Positions 17,230 through 25,474 of a DNA stretch of 64,000 bases are shown piece after piece; position 1 is the first letter of the stretch, and each line of letters starts with the position of its first letter. A program made the translations under genes and the position numbers. The notes under the pieces are model-generated. The model worked only from the letters and a program-made list of their open reading frames with translations. It did no database searches and was not told the origin of the DNA. This DNA comes from Halpernia humi. GTDB taxonomy: Bacteria > Bacteroidota > Bacteroidia > Flavobacteriales > Weeksellaceae. The stretch covers positions 372,001 through 436,000 of the forward strand of contig NZ_FNUS01000002.1 in assembly GCF_900108025.1 (NCBI RefSeq), written 5' to 3'.

Positions 17230-18498
17230 TCACAGCATATTAAACTTCTCCATCGCATTAATTTTAGTTTGATCAGCAATATCAATGTAAGGCTTCATTG
17301 CAGAATAATCGCTGTGACCTGTCCATTTCATGACAACCTGTGGTGGAATTCCAAGAGATAATGCATTGCAAATAAATGTTCTTCTACCGGCATGAGAACT
17401 CATGAGTGCATACTTTGGAAAAACTTCATCATATCTCTGATTTCCCTTATAATAAGTTTCTCTTATAGGTTCATCAATTTTTGCTAATTCCATTAATTCT
17501 CGTAGATATTCATTCATTCTTTGATTGCTAATTACTGGCAATGCTTTATAATTGTCAAATTGTGAATCTTTATATTTATTTAAGAGTGCTTTGCTGTGAT
17601 TATTCAATTCAATGACTAAACTATCAGATGTTTTAACAGTAATGATTTCGATAAAATTTTCACTAATATCACTACGTTTGAGATTTTCTACGTCTGAATA
17701 TCGTAAACCTGTAAAACATTGAAAAAGGAAAACATCACGAACTCTATCTAAGTATTTCTTTTTCGCTGGAATCTTTAAATTTTTCACACTCTTTAATTCT
17801 TCTTGAGTAAGAAATATAATCTTCTTTTGAACAGTTTTTAGTTTTGGTCTAAAATGTTGAAAAGTCATATTTGAATTATAACCTTTTTTAGTAGCCCACT
17901 TTAAAAACCACCGCAAAAATGAAAAATTCTTTAAAGTAGTTGAGTTTTGAAGTTCTAATTTTTCCTGTAGGAAGTATTGATATTTTAGTAGTTTCTCTTC
18001 ATCTATGCTTTCGAAATCTAATTTTGGGTCGAATGATTTAAGGTGTTTTCTAAACGTTTTCATCTTTGCGGAAGTTGTATTTGTCCATAGATTAATCCTT
18101 GATTCTTCTATTACGAATAAATCGAAAATTTCAAACACCGTTTTCTCAATTTCAACTTCTGTCACAACCTTTTTACCAATTTCTAAATTAAATTGCTCTT
18201 TTACAGATTTTTTATCCGGTGTGTTGTTTTCATAAAAGAAATTTCTAAAAACACGTTCGCATGCTAATTCGTAATCAGTGATTTTTTTATTTATTACACT
18301 TGCCGGAATTTTCTTTACACCATGTGTAGAGTTTGTTTTACAACGTTGAGTTTCTAAACTCCATTTGTCAAATTCCGCTCTGTAACCAACACCAAAAGCG
18401 ATTATATTTTTATCCCATTTTATTCTAAATCGGATTTTTCCGGTCGTGCTGTCTTTTTCTTTGTCAAGCAAAAATTGAGAATGATAATTAATTTCCAT
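17230..18498 (-). CDS. int: Tyrosine recombinase / ICE integrase
   Basis: A 422-residue tyrosine-type site-specific recombinase of the Bacteroidota phage/ICE type. The catalytic set is visible: Arg266 in GLRYSDVENL, the HxxR box His369 and Arg372 in SSHAGRRTF, His395 in TGHSDYS and the nucleophile Tyr404 in KPYID. The N-terminal half has the Arm- and SAM-like DNA-binding domains. It should integrate and excise the element. It is the last gene of a reverse operon that begins with an XRE-type regulator, and its ATG overlaps the preceding stop by one base. No tRNA or obvious direct repeat is present in the 23 bases beyond its 3' end, so the element boundary is not proven to be here. Confidence 0.93.
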   Translation of the reverse strand: MEINYHSQFLLDKEKDSTTGKIRFRIKWDKNIIAFGVGYRAEFDKWSLETQRCKTNSTHGVKKIPASVINKKITDYELACERVFRNFFYENNTPDKKSVKEQFNLEIGKKVVTEVEIEKTVFEIFDLFVIEESRINLWTNTTSAKMKTFRKHLKSFDPKLDFESIDEEKLLKYQYFLQEKLELQNSTTLKNFSFLRWFLKWATKKGYNSNMTFQHFRPKLKTVQKKIIFLTQEELKSVKNLKIPAKKKYLDRVRDVFLFQCFTGLRYSDVENLKRSDISENFIEIITVKTSDSLVIELNNHSKALLNKYKDSQFDNYKALPVISNQRMNEYLRELMELAKIDEPIRETYYKGNQRYDEVFPKYALMSSHAGRRTFICNALSLGIPPQVVMKWTGHSDYSAMKPYIDIADQTKINAMEKFNML

Positions 18499-19145
18499 CA
18501 GTAATAAGTTTTTGATTTATCAATTTCTACATTAAAATTATTTACGGAGACACCTCCTTTTTGAACTAAATCATCATACGAATAAATCATAGTTTTAATC
18601 AGTTGACCATCAGAATAGAAATTAATAGTTTTTGTAATGTCTTTAGATGTATCGGCTTTATTGTCTTTTGGGTGTAGTAAAATTTTGAAAGATAATGAGG
18701 AAATTGGTGCAGTGGTTTCAAATGCTTCATTTTCGGCTACATAATCTCTGTTCTCGCCTTTCTCATTTTTTTTATTAATAAATTCCTGTGATATTTTTAA
18801 AGGTTCAGAAATAGACCTGAAACTGAAATTTCCATTTTCATCTCTCCAATTATTATTGCCCATAGCACTTTCGCTGATTTGTAATTGAGAATTATCTAAA
18901 TTTAAAATTTGAGAGAGATTTTTATCATTCCGTTTTACAATCCGCCACCAAGAAGATTGCTCGTATTGGTTCCAATCTCCACTATTAACTATTTCAACTT
19001 TTATATTTTGTTGAGATTTATTTGATTTCTGATTTTTTGCGTTATTAACAATTGTTGAAGTTTTTTTCTTTAAAGTTTGCTTTTGTTTTTGTGCATGAAA
19101 AGAAACTCCAAGGGTAAAAAAGCCAATAAGTAAAAACTTCCTCAT
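18498..19145 (-). CDS. Hypothetical exported protein between regulator and integrase
   Basis: A 215-residue protein with a signal peptide (MRKFLLIGFFTLGVSFHAQ), followed by a Lys/Gln/Asn-rich linker and a C-terminal region with predicted beta-strands (SLSFKILLHPKDN, TINFYSDGQLIKTMIYSYDD). I do not recognise a family. It sits within the repressor-integrase operon: its start is 3 bases after the regulator stop, and its stop overlaps the integrase ATG. An exported protein in an integration operon is unusual; a role in cell-surface exclusion or in sensing is possible but unsupported. Confidence 0.7.
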   Translation of the reverse strand: MRKFLLIGFFTLGVSFHAQKQKQTLKKKTSTIVNNAKNQKSNKSQQNIKVEIVNSGDWNQYEQSSWWRIVKRNDKNLSQILNLDNSQLQISESAMGNNNWRDENGNFSFRSISEPLKISQEFINKKNEKGENRDYVAENEAFETTAPISSLSFKILLHPKDNKADTSKDITKTINFYSDGQLIKTMIYSYDDLVQKGGVSVNNFNVEIDKSKTYY

Positions 19146-19147
19146 GT

Positions 19148-19582
19148 TTACTTATTTAATAGTTCTATGAGCAAACTAACTTGCCTCATACTTTCAGTTA
19201 ATTGATCTTGACTTGTTTTCAGCCTATTCATCGTTTCTGCTTGGAGTTCAATCATACCTGAAAACTCACTGTGGGTAATAGAAAAATTGCCATTACCGTT
19301 TACATTTCCATTAATATTGTTATTTACACTATTTGGCGATCCATTACTATGAATATTTTGATTGACTGGTTTAAGCATTTCCCCAGTTCCCGATATAAAC
19401 CATTCTGGATTCAAATCTGTAAATGCAATTAATATTTTTTCGACGGTATCGGAATTTAATCCTGAATCATTCTTAATTGCTCTTCCTATTAAACCCACCG
19501 ATAATCCGGCATCAACAGTAACCTTATTTGCATTCAAATTTTTATGGAGCATATACTTTTGCAGCCTTTCAGTAATAGTCAT
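19148..19582 (-). CDS. XRE-type helix-turn-helix transcriptional regulator
   Basis: The protein is 144 residues with an N-terminal XRE/Cro-C1 helix-turn-helix (ERLQKYMLHKNLNANKVTVD, GLSVGLIGRAIKNDSGL) and the phage-repressor-like WFISGTGEML motif. An Asn/Gly-rich linker follows, then a C-terminal helix that may dimerise. It is the first gene of the reverse operon leading to the integrase and lies head-to-head with a small forward regulator. The layout resembles a CI/Cro switch controlling integration and excision versus element maintenance. Confidence 0.85.
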   Translation of the reverse strand: MTITERLQKYMLHKNLNANKVTVDAGLSVGLIGRAIKNDSGLNSDTVEKILIAFTDLNPEWFISGTGEMLKPVNQNIHSNGSPNSVNNNINGNVNGNGNFSITHSEFSGMIELQAETMNRLKTSQDQLTESMRQVSLLIELLNK

Positions 19583-19700
19583 GAATATTTATTTATTGAT
19601 TTATATCTATATATTTGCACTTAATATAGAAATAAATCTATATTTGTAATCTAATTGCAATACAAATATAGTAAATTATTTATATAAAAATATAATTGAA
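19583..19700. promoter_or_regulatory. Divergent promoter/operator region of the integration switch
   Basis: Two forward TATATTTG boxes (19610-19617 and 19639-19646) and one reverse box (CAAATATA at 19663-19670) match the Bacteroidota -7 element TAnnTTTG. TCTATAT half-sites precede both forward boxes. The second is part of an inverted repeat ATATAGA-N6-TCTATAT (19624-19643), a good candidate operator for the adjacent XRE regulator. Promoter function is inferred from motif and position. Confidence 0.5.
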
Positions 19701-19919
19701 ATGAAAAAAGTGAGTGTATTAATAGTTCAAAAGATTTTGAATGAGAATAATTTCAGCATAGAGTTAGCCAAAATACTTGACATTCAGCAACAATCGGTTT
19801 TAGGTCTTGCGAAAAGAAACAGCAATAAACTTACATTATTTATCGCTGTTCAATTTTATAAAGAAAAAGGATTTACAGAGGAAGAGATTTTTCTGCAACC
19901 AAAAATAAATTCTAACTAA
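19701..19919 (+). CDS. Small Cro-like DNA-binding protein candidate
   Basis: A 72-residue protein (KKVSVLIVQKILNENN...) containing an apparent helix-turn-helix: IELAKILDIQQQSVLGLAKR. It ends EKGFTEEEIFLQPK, similar to small XRE partner proteins of Bacteroidota prophages and ICEs. It is divergent from the repressor gene and first in the forward operon, the position of a Cro-like regulator. Direct homology is not certain at this size. Confidence 0.65.
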   Translation: MKKVSVLIVQKILNENNFSIELAKILDIQQQSVLGLAKRNSNKLTLFIAVQFYKEKGFTEEEIFLQPKINSN

Positions 19920-19920
19920 T

Positions 19921-20208
19921 ATGGAAGACAGAGACAAACCAATCTGGCAGTTAACAATTGGCGAATTTGTAGCAATATTAGAGTCCAGATTACCTGTTGA
20001 TAAAATCGAATCAATTTCAAAAAATACAACTAACACCAAGTATGTATACGGCATAGCTGGATTAGCAAAACTTATAGGTTGCTCAAAAAATTATGCAGGA
20101 ATATTAAAAAGAACTGGAATATTTGATGAGGCAATTAGCCAAAACGGACGAACGATTATTATTGATTCAGAGTTGGCTTTGAAACTTTTTAACGATCATC
20201 AAAAATGA
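19921..20208 (+). CDS. DUF3853 family protein (copy 1)
   Basis: The protein has 95 residues. It starts with an acidic segment and PIWQLTIGEF, and its core YVYGIAGLAKLIGCSKNYAGILKRTG looks like an excisionase/MerR-type winged helix. The end is DEAISQNGRTIIIDSELALKL. This is the DUF3853 pattern found on Bacteroidota mobile elements. It begins one base after the preceding stop and overlaps the second copy by 4 bases (ATGA). A role as excisionase-like or regulatory DNA-binding protein is inferred. Confidence 0.75.
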   Translation: MEDRDKPIWQLTIGEFVAILESRLPVDKIESISKNTTNTKYVYGIAGLAKLIGCSKNYAGILKRTGIFDEAISQNGRTIIIDSELALKLFNDHQK

Positions 20209-20465
20209 GAAATATAAATCCCAAAACACCAATCTGGCAACTGACTGTTGAGGAATTTTTAGAAGTTGCAAATAAATTGAATGCTGAAAAAAAATATGAA
20301 TATGGCTTGAAAGGAATTGCGAAAATTCTTGGCTGTTCTCTATCTAAAGCAAATGAAATAAAATCTTCCGGAATATTAGACAGAGCAATAGTGCAAAATG
20401 GCAATATAATTATAGTAGAAATAGATAAAGCACTAAAATTGTTCGCCAAGCATGGAAAATTATAA
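20205..20465 (+). CDS. DUF3853 family protein (copy 2)
   Basis: An 86-residue paralogue of the preceding gene: PIWQLTVEEFLEVANKL, YEYGLKGIAKILGCSLSKANEIKSS, and DRAIVQNGNIIIVEIDKALKL. The two proteins align end to end, which indicates a tandem duplication within the operon. It overlaps its neighbours on both sides (4 and 14 bases), so translation is likely coupled. Confidence 0.75.
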   Translation: MRNINPKTPIWQLTVEEFLEVANKLNAEKKYEYGLKGIAKILGCSLSKANEIKSSGILDRAIVQNGNIIIVEIDKALKLFAKHGKL

Positions 20466-21054
20466 TCTGGAACTTTCTGAACGTATTTGGAAGTTTAATG
20501 AAAGCAGAGCATTAGGATTGTCAACGCTATCGATTTATTTTTTTTTACTAAAGATAAGTGTAGAAATTGATAGTTTAAAGTTTACTATTTCTGATACTGA
20601 AGTTAGTAAACAACTTAAGATGACAAGGAAAACTGTAAAAGTTTGCAAAGAAAAACTCCGAAGATTTGGAATTATTTCTTATCGCTCAATATCTGGCATT
20701 CCTGCAGAAATAACATTGATATCAGATTATCCTTTAATTCTTGATAACCAACATTTTGACGATGATTTAAATAAAAAAAGAAAAGCAAAGAAGCAAAATG
20801 AAGAGGTTTTAGTTCAAACAATAATTTTTAAAACTCCAGTTTCAGAAATTGATGATATTTCAAGAAAGAAAATAATGTATTTTCCAACTCTTGAAGAATT
20901 TATCGAGTATGCGGAATCGATAGAAACTTATGATGATAATTTATTATTAGAAATTAAAAACAAACATCAAACCTGGATAAATAACGGTTGGAAAAATAGT
21001 TTCGATCGACCTATAACCAATTGGAAGTCCGCATTAAAAAATTCTCTACCTTAA
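20452..21054 (+). CDS. Hypothetical winged-helix-like protein of the replication/control operon
   Basis: A 200-residue protein. The N-terminal half reads as a helical DNA-binding domain (FTISDTEVSKQLKMTRKTVK and CKEKLRRFGIISY), typical of a replication or regulatory winged helix. The C-terminus contains HQTWINNGWKNSFDRPITNW, a motif seen in DnaD-like or replication-adjacent proteins of Bacteroidota elements. It follows the DUF3853 pair and precedes the Rep-like gene. The exact function is unknown. Confidence 0.6.
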   Translation: MENYNLELSERIWKFNESRALGLSTLSIYFFLLKISVEIDSLKFTISDTEVSKQLKMTRKTVKVCKEKLRRFGIISYRSISGIPAEITLISDYPLILDNQHFDDDLNKKRKAKKQNEEVLVQTIIFKTPVSEIDDISRKKIMYFPTLEEFIEYAESIETYDDNLLLEIKNKHQTWINNGWKNSFDRPITNWKSALKNSLP

Positions 21055-21140
21055 TTATATAATAGTGCATTAAAAAATAAAAAATCAATCGAGACAATCC
21101 CGATTATCAAACGAATAAAGATTGACGGTGATTCATAGTA

Positions 21141-21392
21141 ATGGGTAAAAGCAAAGTTTTTAAAATTTATAAGATGATAATAAGTGAGATAAAAGTTGGT
21201 CAGGCAGTTACTATCAAAGGAATGCTTACCGAATATCAGGGAATTAAGAAAGTAAAAGTTTCCAGTTTTGGTAAAGTAGAAAAGCGTGTTTTCAAAGGAA
21301 TTGATATTGAAATTTATAAATATTTCAGTTTACAAGATGGAACCAAAACTTTAGAAAGCGAAGGAATCAAATTACAAACAGAACTGAAATAA
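21141..21392 (+). CDS. Small hypothetical protein upstream of rep
   Basis: An 83-residue protein, or 72 residues if the second ATG at 21174 is used; the latter gives the cleaner start MIISEIKVGQAVTIKG. The sequence is beta-rich (VGQAVTIKGMLTEYQGIKKV, KRVFKGIDIEIYKYF), compatible with a small OB-like or SH3-like fold. No family is recognised. It lies 19 bases before the Rep gene. Confidence 0.5.
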   Translation: MGKSKVFKIYKMIISEIKVGQAVTIKGMLTEYQGIKKVKVSSFGKVEKRVFKGIDIEIYKYFSLQDGTKTLESEGIKLQTELK

Positions 21393-21411
21393 TTTTTTGA
21401 GTATTTGATAT

Positions 21412-22509
21412 ATGGCGGTCCCAAACAAAGATCTTCGGATCATCCGGAAAGAAATTGAAAATAGTAGTGAGAGATTGCCTGATAAAATTCGATTGGGAAA
21501 CCATTTTGTGGACGATTTTATTTTCGAAAATAGTGAGGCTGCGGATATTCCTATCAATGCATTGAGGGTGATATTTAACATTGTAAGCATCATTGGGAAT
21601 GAGCAGTTTCGCCCTACAGATCGTCCGCATCAACTTTCTCTCTTTGACGAAGAATTTGAAACAGATAACAATACTTTTGCTTCCATAAAAATCAGGAACA
21701 GTAAAATTTCTCCAAGCGGATCTACTAAACAAGTAGTTGCTGCTTACGAATTCCTTACAAAATTTAAAATGGCTTGGTACAGATCTGAAAACTCAAAAGG
21801 CAAAGAAATTAAAACTTTTGGTGGACTTATTTCCCTTCCAAGTTATGATGTTAGAGGTTTTACCACATTTTTGATCAGCAGTTATTGGTTGAAAAAATTA
21901 ATGGTTATACCTGAATACAATTACGTTCTGTACAATTTGGTGTATCATATTCGAAACAATAAACACGTCATATTTGCAATATGGCTCTCTAAAATCCCTG
22001 ATATGGGAACATCTGTAAAACTTTCTACACTCAATAAAAAATTTGGTCTCAATTATAAAACAGCCAATGATTTTTGCTTCAAATTTTTAAAACCAGCAAG
22101 ATTAAATCTAAATAAATACAACAATTTGTCTTTCAATTTTAAATGTGACAAAGATTTGATTACAATTTATCCATACGATACAAGTAAAATAGTTGCTAAA
22201 GAGATTTCAAAGGTTTCAAAAGTGAATTTAAAAATCAACAAAAGGTTGAATTATTTAAAAGAGAGATATGGCTTAAAGGAAGATGAAATGGTCCAGTTCT
22301 TTTATCATTACAAAAATATTGCACAAACAAGAGATTTTATTGAAAAAGCATTTGTTGAATTTGTAAAAACAAACAGAATGCTGAAAAAAAAATCAACGGA
22401 CTATCAAGGTCGTGCTTTTCTGAATGAAATTCAAAACATCATCAAAAAGAATTATGCAGATACAAAAATGGGAGAGTTGTTTCCAAATGGTTATCCTGTT
22501 ATCATTTGA
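21412..22509 (+). CDS. rep: Plasmid-type replication initiator (Rep-like)
   Basis: The protein has 365 residues. It shows two regions resembling the winged-helix domains of RepA/RepB (Rep_3-like) initiators: MAVPNKDLRIIRKEIENSS through INALRVIFNIVSIIG, and LSTLNKKFGLNYKTANDFCFKFLKPA. Directly behind its stop codon lie eight copies of a 17-bp iteron and a DnaA box, the classic arrangement of an iteron-controlled origin. The combination supports a function as replication initiator binding the iterons. Without alignment I cannot assign the exact Rep family. Confidence 0.75.
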   Translation: MAVPNKDLRIIRKEIENSSERLPDKIRLGNHFVDDFIFENSEAADIPINALRVIFNIVSIIGNEQFRPTDRPHQLSLFDEEFETDNNTFASIKIRNSKISPSGSTKQVVAAYEFLTKFKMAWYRSENSKGKEIKTFGGLISLPSYDVRGFTTFLISSYWLKKLMVIPEYNYVLYNLVYHIRNNKHVIFAIWLSKIPDMGTSVKLSTLNKKFGLNYKTANDFCFKFLKPARLNLNKYNNLSFNFKCDKDLITIYPYDTSKIVAKEISKVSKVNLKINKRLNYLKERYGLKEDEMVQFFYHYKNIAQTRDFIEKAFVEFVKTNRMLKKKSTDYQGRAFLNEIQNIIKKNYADTKMGELFPNGYPVII

Positions 22510-22510
22510 A

Positions 22511-22795
22511 TTCGGATTTGGACTCATTCAATTTCGGATTTGGACTCATTCGCATTTCGGAATTGGACTCGCTGAAGTTAATGAAATGTTAAAATTATGA
22601 ATTTTGAGTGCTACTTTTCGGAATTGGACTCATTCATTGCAGATTAGAAATGATATTGTGGATAACTTTATAGACAATTATCTATGCTTTCGGAATGGGA
22701 CTCATGTGTAATAGTGCTTTTATTCGGAATTGGACTCATCTCTTTTTCGGAATTGGACTCGTGCAACTTTCGGATTTGGACTCATTTCAAAAATG
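22511..22795 (+). repeat. Iteron array, candidate replication origin
   Basis: Eight direct copies of TTCGGAATTGGACTCAT (variants TTCGGATTTGGACTCAT and TTCGGAATGGGACTCAT) begin at 22511, 22533, 22556, 22617, 22689, 22733, 22756 and 22779. Spacing is 22-23 bp within the two clusters (three copies, then three copies), about two helical turns, with two isolated copies between. The array follows rep and precedes a very AT-rich stretch (22800-22915) suited to strand opening. Confidence 0.9.
22657..22665 (-). promoter_or_regulatory. DnaA box within the iteron array
   Basis: TGTGGATAA on the plus strand is the exact reverse complement of the consensus DnaA box TTATCCACA. It lies between iterons 4 and 5. 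A perfect box in the middle of an iteron array supports an origin that recruits host DnaA. Confidence 0.65.
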
Positions 22796-22916
22796 TTGTA
22801 AACTCCTTTCTATAAGTCGATACAGTGGTTTAGTAAAAGGGATTTAAAAGTAAATAAAAGTTTTTTTTTATCTAAAAGGATTTTGGGGGTAAAAATTTGC
22901 TTTAAAAAAGAAAAAA

Positions 22917-23765
22917 ATGAATTGCGAACAAATCAAGAAAAAAATAAGTATTAGAAGTGTTTTAGAATCATTTAATCTATATCCTGAAAAACAAAATTCT
23001 AAAACTGCTTTCTACTTCGCGATTGATCGCGAAGAAAAAAAACCAAGTCTTTGCGTAGATTTTGTAAAAAACAAAGCATTTGATTTCGGAACTGGAAAAA
23101 GTTATGATGTGGTTTCTATCGTACAACAAATGAATAAATGTTCGGTTTCTGAAGCGTTAGAATATTTGAAAAAGTTTGATATTCCTGTAAATTCTCTAAA
23201 TATAAACAGAAATGAATCAAATAAAAACTACAAAATTTTAGAAGTGAAAGAGATTGAACATCCTGCTTTAGTTCAATATTTAAAAGCTCGAAAAGTCTTT
23301 GAACAAAGACATTTGGTTAAAGAAATACATTATCAAATGAACGGAAAGCCGTACTTTGGAATTGGTTTTTATAATAATTCCGGAGGAATTGAAATCCGAA
23401 ATAAATATTTGAAAATCTGCTTGGGAAAAAAGGATGTCACTTTTATCAAGAATCATAATGTGAAAAAAGAGATTTGCGTTTTTGAAGGTTATTTTGATTT
23501 TCTCACCTATCTCCGTTTGCCAAATGCTCAAAATTCAAATTCCGATTTTTTAATTTTAAATTCGACTGCAATGTTTTTTAAAATTGAAGAAGAATTAAAG
23601 GAGTATGAAAAAATTGTGCTTTTTCTGGATAACGATTTGAATGGAAAAAATTTAACTGAAGAGATAATTAACAAATATGAAAGTGTGGAGGATTGTTCTG
23701 TTTTGTATCGGAGTTTTAAGGATCTGAATGTGTGGTTTTTAAGCAATTTAAAAGAATGGCAATAG
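22917..23765 (+). CDS. Toprim domain primase-like protein
   Basis: A 282-residue protein. The N-terminal 90 residues resemble a CHC2 zinc-finger domain of DnaG-type primases (IRSVLESFNLYPEKQ, FYFAIDREEKKPSLCVD, DVVSIVQQM) in which the usual zinc cysteines are mostly lost. The C-terminal half is a Toprim domain: glutamate in VFEGYFDFLTYL and the acidic motif VLFLDNDLNGK. It probably primes replication or conjugative complementary-strand synthesis. It lies about 120 bases after the iterons, and its start is preceded by an A/G-rich run. Confidence 0.82.
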   Translation: MNCEQIKKKISIRSVLESFNLYPEKQNSKTAFYFAIDREEKKPSLCVDFVKNKAFDFGTGKSYDVVSIVQQMNKCSVSEALEYLKKFDIPVNSLNINRNESNKNYKILEVKEIEHPALVQYLKARKVFEQRHLVKEIHYQMNGKPYFGIGFYNNSGGIEIRNKYLKICLGKKDVTFIKNHNVKKEICVFEGYFDFLTYLRLPNAQNSNSDFLILNSTAMFFKIEEELKEYEKIVLFLDNDLNGKNLTEEIINKYESVEDCSVLYRSFKDLNVWFLSNLKEWQ

Positions 23766-23811
23766 TTTGAAAATTTATTTTACGAAATGTAATATTTGAA
23801 ATAATAAATAT

Positions 23812-23842
23812 TATATTTGCGTAACACTACACATTGTGTAGT
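23812..23842 (+). promoter_or_regulatory. AbiE operon promoter and operator palindrome
   Basis: TATATTTG at 23812-23819 fits the Bacteroidota -7 element. Seven bases downstream is a perfect palindrome ACTACACA-T-TGTGTAGT (23826-23842), covering the expected transcription start. AbiEi antitoxins are known to autoregulate by binding inverted repeats at their promoter, so this is a likely operator. Confidence 0.6.
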
Positions 23843-23862
23843 AGATAGCAAATAAAATATAA

Positions 23863-24672
23863 GTGGAAAAAGAAGTTAAAACATATAATTATTTAGAGGA
23901 ATATATTGATACTGTACGTTCTAAAGGAAAATATGCATTTACATTGGAAGAATTAAAGGAAAAATTTGATGTAACAGATAAAGCAATTCTCCAAAATCTA
24001 TATCGGCTAAAAACTAAAAAGAAGATTGTGAAAATTCGAAAAGGTTTTTATACCATTCTTCCTGCAGAATACTCAAATTATGGAGTAATTCCTACTACAA
24101 TGTTTTTAGATGATATGATGTTATCACTAAATAAAAAATATTATTTAGGGTTAATATCGGCGGCTGCAATTCACGGTGCATCCCACCAACAATCTATGGA
24201 AACCTTTGTAATAACAGAAAAACCAGCGTTAAGGGATATAAAAAACCAGAAACTAAAAATCAATTTTTTTGTAAAAAACGAATGGAATAAAGAAGATATA
24301 ATACAAGTGAAAACAGATGCAGGATATGTAAATGTTTCTTCTCCAGAACTCACCGCTTTGGATTTGTTGTACTATGTAGAAAAATTAGGAATGAACAGAG
24401 TGGTGACAATATTAAAAGAATTAGTGGAAGTTATAAAACCAAGTCATCTAGCCAAAACTGCTAAAAATTATTCTCAAAATGCCACCCTACAAAGATTGGG
24501 TTATTTATTGGAATTCGAGTTAAAAAATGAAAAGTTGAGTGAAGTAATTTATGTAACAATCGCTAATAAAAAAGGAGTAAACATACCATTGATGCCCGGA
24601 AAAAATAGGGAAGGAATGATAAATGCAAAATGGCGGATTATATATAATATTAATATCGAAAACGATTTATGA
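23863..24672 (+). CDS. abiEi: AbiEi-family antitoxin / transcriptional regulator
   Basis: A 269-residue protein beginning with GTG. The N-terminal winged helix (FTLEELKEKFDVTDKAILQ, NLYRLKTKKKIVKIRKGFY) is followed by the AbiEi C-terminal domain (YLGLISAAAIHGASHQQ, VSSPELTALDLLYY). It should neutralise the AbiEii toxin and repress the operon through the palindrome just upstream. The toxin ATG overlaps its stop by 4 bases (ATGA), the usual coupling of these type IV abortive-infection pairs. Confidence 0.88.
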   Translation: MEKEVKTYNYLEEYIDTVRSKGKYAFTLEELKEKFDVTDKAILQNLYRLKTKKKIVKIRKGFYTILPAEYSNYGVIPTTMFLDDMMLSLNKKYYLGLISAAAIHGASHQQSMETFVITEKPALRDIKNQKLKINFFVKNEWNKEDIIQVKTDAGYVNVSSPELTALDLLYYVEKLGMNRVVTILKELVEVIKPSHLAKTAKNYSQNATLQRLGYLLEFELKNEKLSEVIYVTIANKKGVNIPLMPGKNREGMINAKWRIIYNINIENDL

Positions 24673-25463
24673 TACCGAGAAGATATATAGAAGAGTGGAG
24701 AGAATTTGCTCCTTGGCCAGAAAATGGACAAGTAGAACAAGATTTAATTATAGAAAGAACACTTGTAGAATTGTTTTCTGATCCATTTTTAAATGAAAAT
24801 CTTGCATTTCGTGGTGGAACTGCTTTACACAAATTATTTTTAAAACCACAAGCAAGATATTCGGAGGATATAGATTTGGTGCAGATTATACCTGGTCCTA
24901 TAAAACCAATTTTAGTAAAAATCAGAGAGAAATTATCTACATTTTTAGGGACAAAAAGAAAAATTGTAAGCAGTATTCACAATAATACAGCAACTTATCG
25001 CTTTGAAACTGAAATTCCGCCAGTTATTCAGATGCGATTAAAAATAGAAATCAATTGTAGAGAACACTTTACAGTTTTAGGACTTCAAAAAGTTCCTTTT
25101 AAAATGAAAAACGGTTGGTTTACTGGAGAATGCATGATCAAAACTTATCATATTGAAGAATTACTAGGAACGAAATTAAGAGCATTATATCAACGAAGAA
25201 AAGGAAGAGATTTATTTGATTTGGATATTGCATTATCAAACCTCGAAATCAATACAGAGAATTTAATCAAATGCTACAAAGAGTACATTAATTTTTCAGA
25301 CGGCGTAAATCCAACTGGTAAAATGTTTCAGATCAATATGGAAGAAAAAATGCAGGACGACGAATTTAGAAATGATATTTTTACAATTTTAAGACCAGGA
25401 TTGGAATATAATAATGATTTGGCTTATAAAGCAGTTACAGAAAAAATTATCAACAAAATTTAG
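24669..25463 (+). CDS. abiEii: AbiEii/AbiGii-family nucleotidyltransferase toxin
   Basis: The 264-residue nucleotidyltransferase-like toxin carries the GGTALHKL motif (49-56) and the acidic SEDIDL motif (65-70) of the DNA polymerase beta-type fold, plus EELLGTKLRALYQRRKGRDLFDL in the C-terminal part. AbiEii proteins are NTP-transferring toxins that block growth during phage infection. The gene is followed after only 11 bases by the GHKL-ATPase gene on the same strand, so the abortive-infection pair and the downstream cluster may share a transcript. Confidence 0.9.
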   Translation: MIPRRYIEEWREFAPWPENGQVEQDLIIERTLVELFSDPFLNENLAFRGGTALHKLFLKPQARYSEDIDLVQIIPGPIKPILVKIREKLSTFLGTKRKIVSSIHNNTATYRFETEIPPVIQMRLKIEINCREHFTVLGLQKVPFKMKNGWFTGECMIKTYHIEELLGTKLRALYQRRKGRDLFDLDIALSNLEINTENLIKCYKEYINFSDGVNPTGKMFQINMEEKMQDDEFRNDIFTILRPGLEYNNDLAYKAVTEKIINKI

Positions 25464-25474
25464 AGATAATTATC

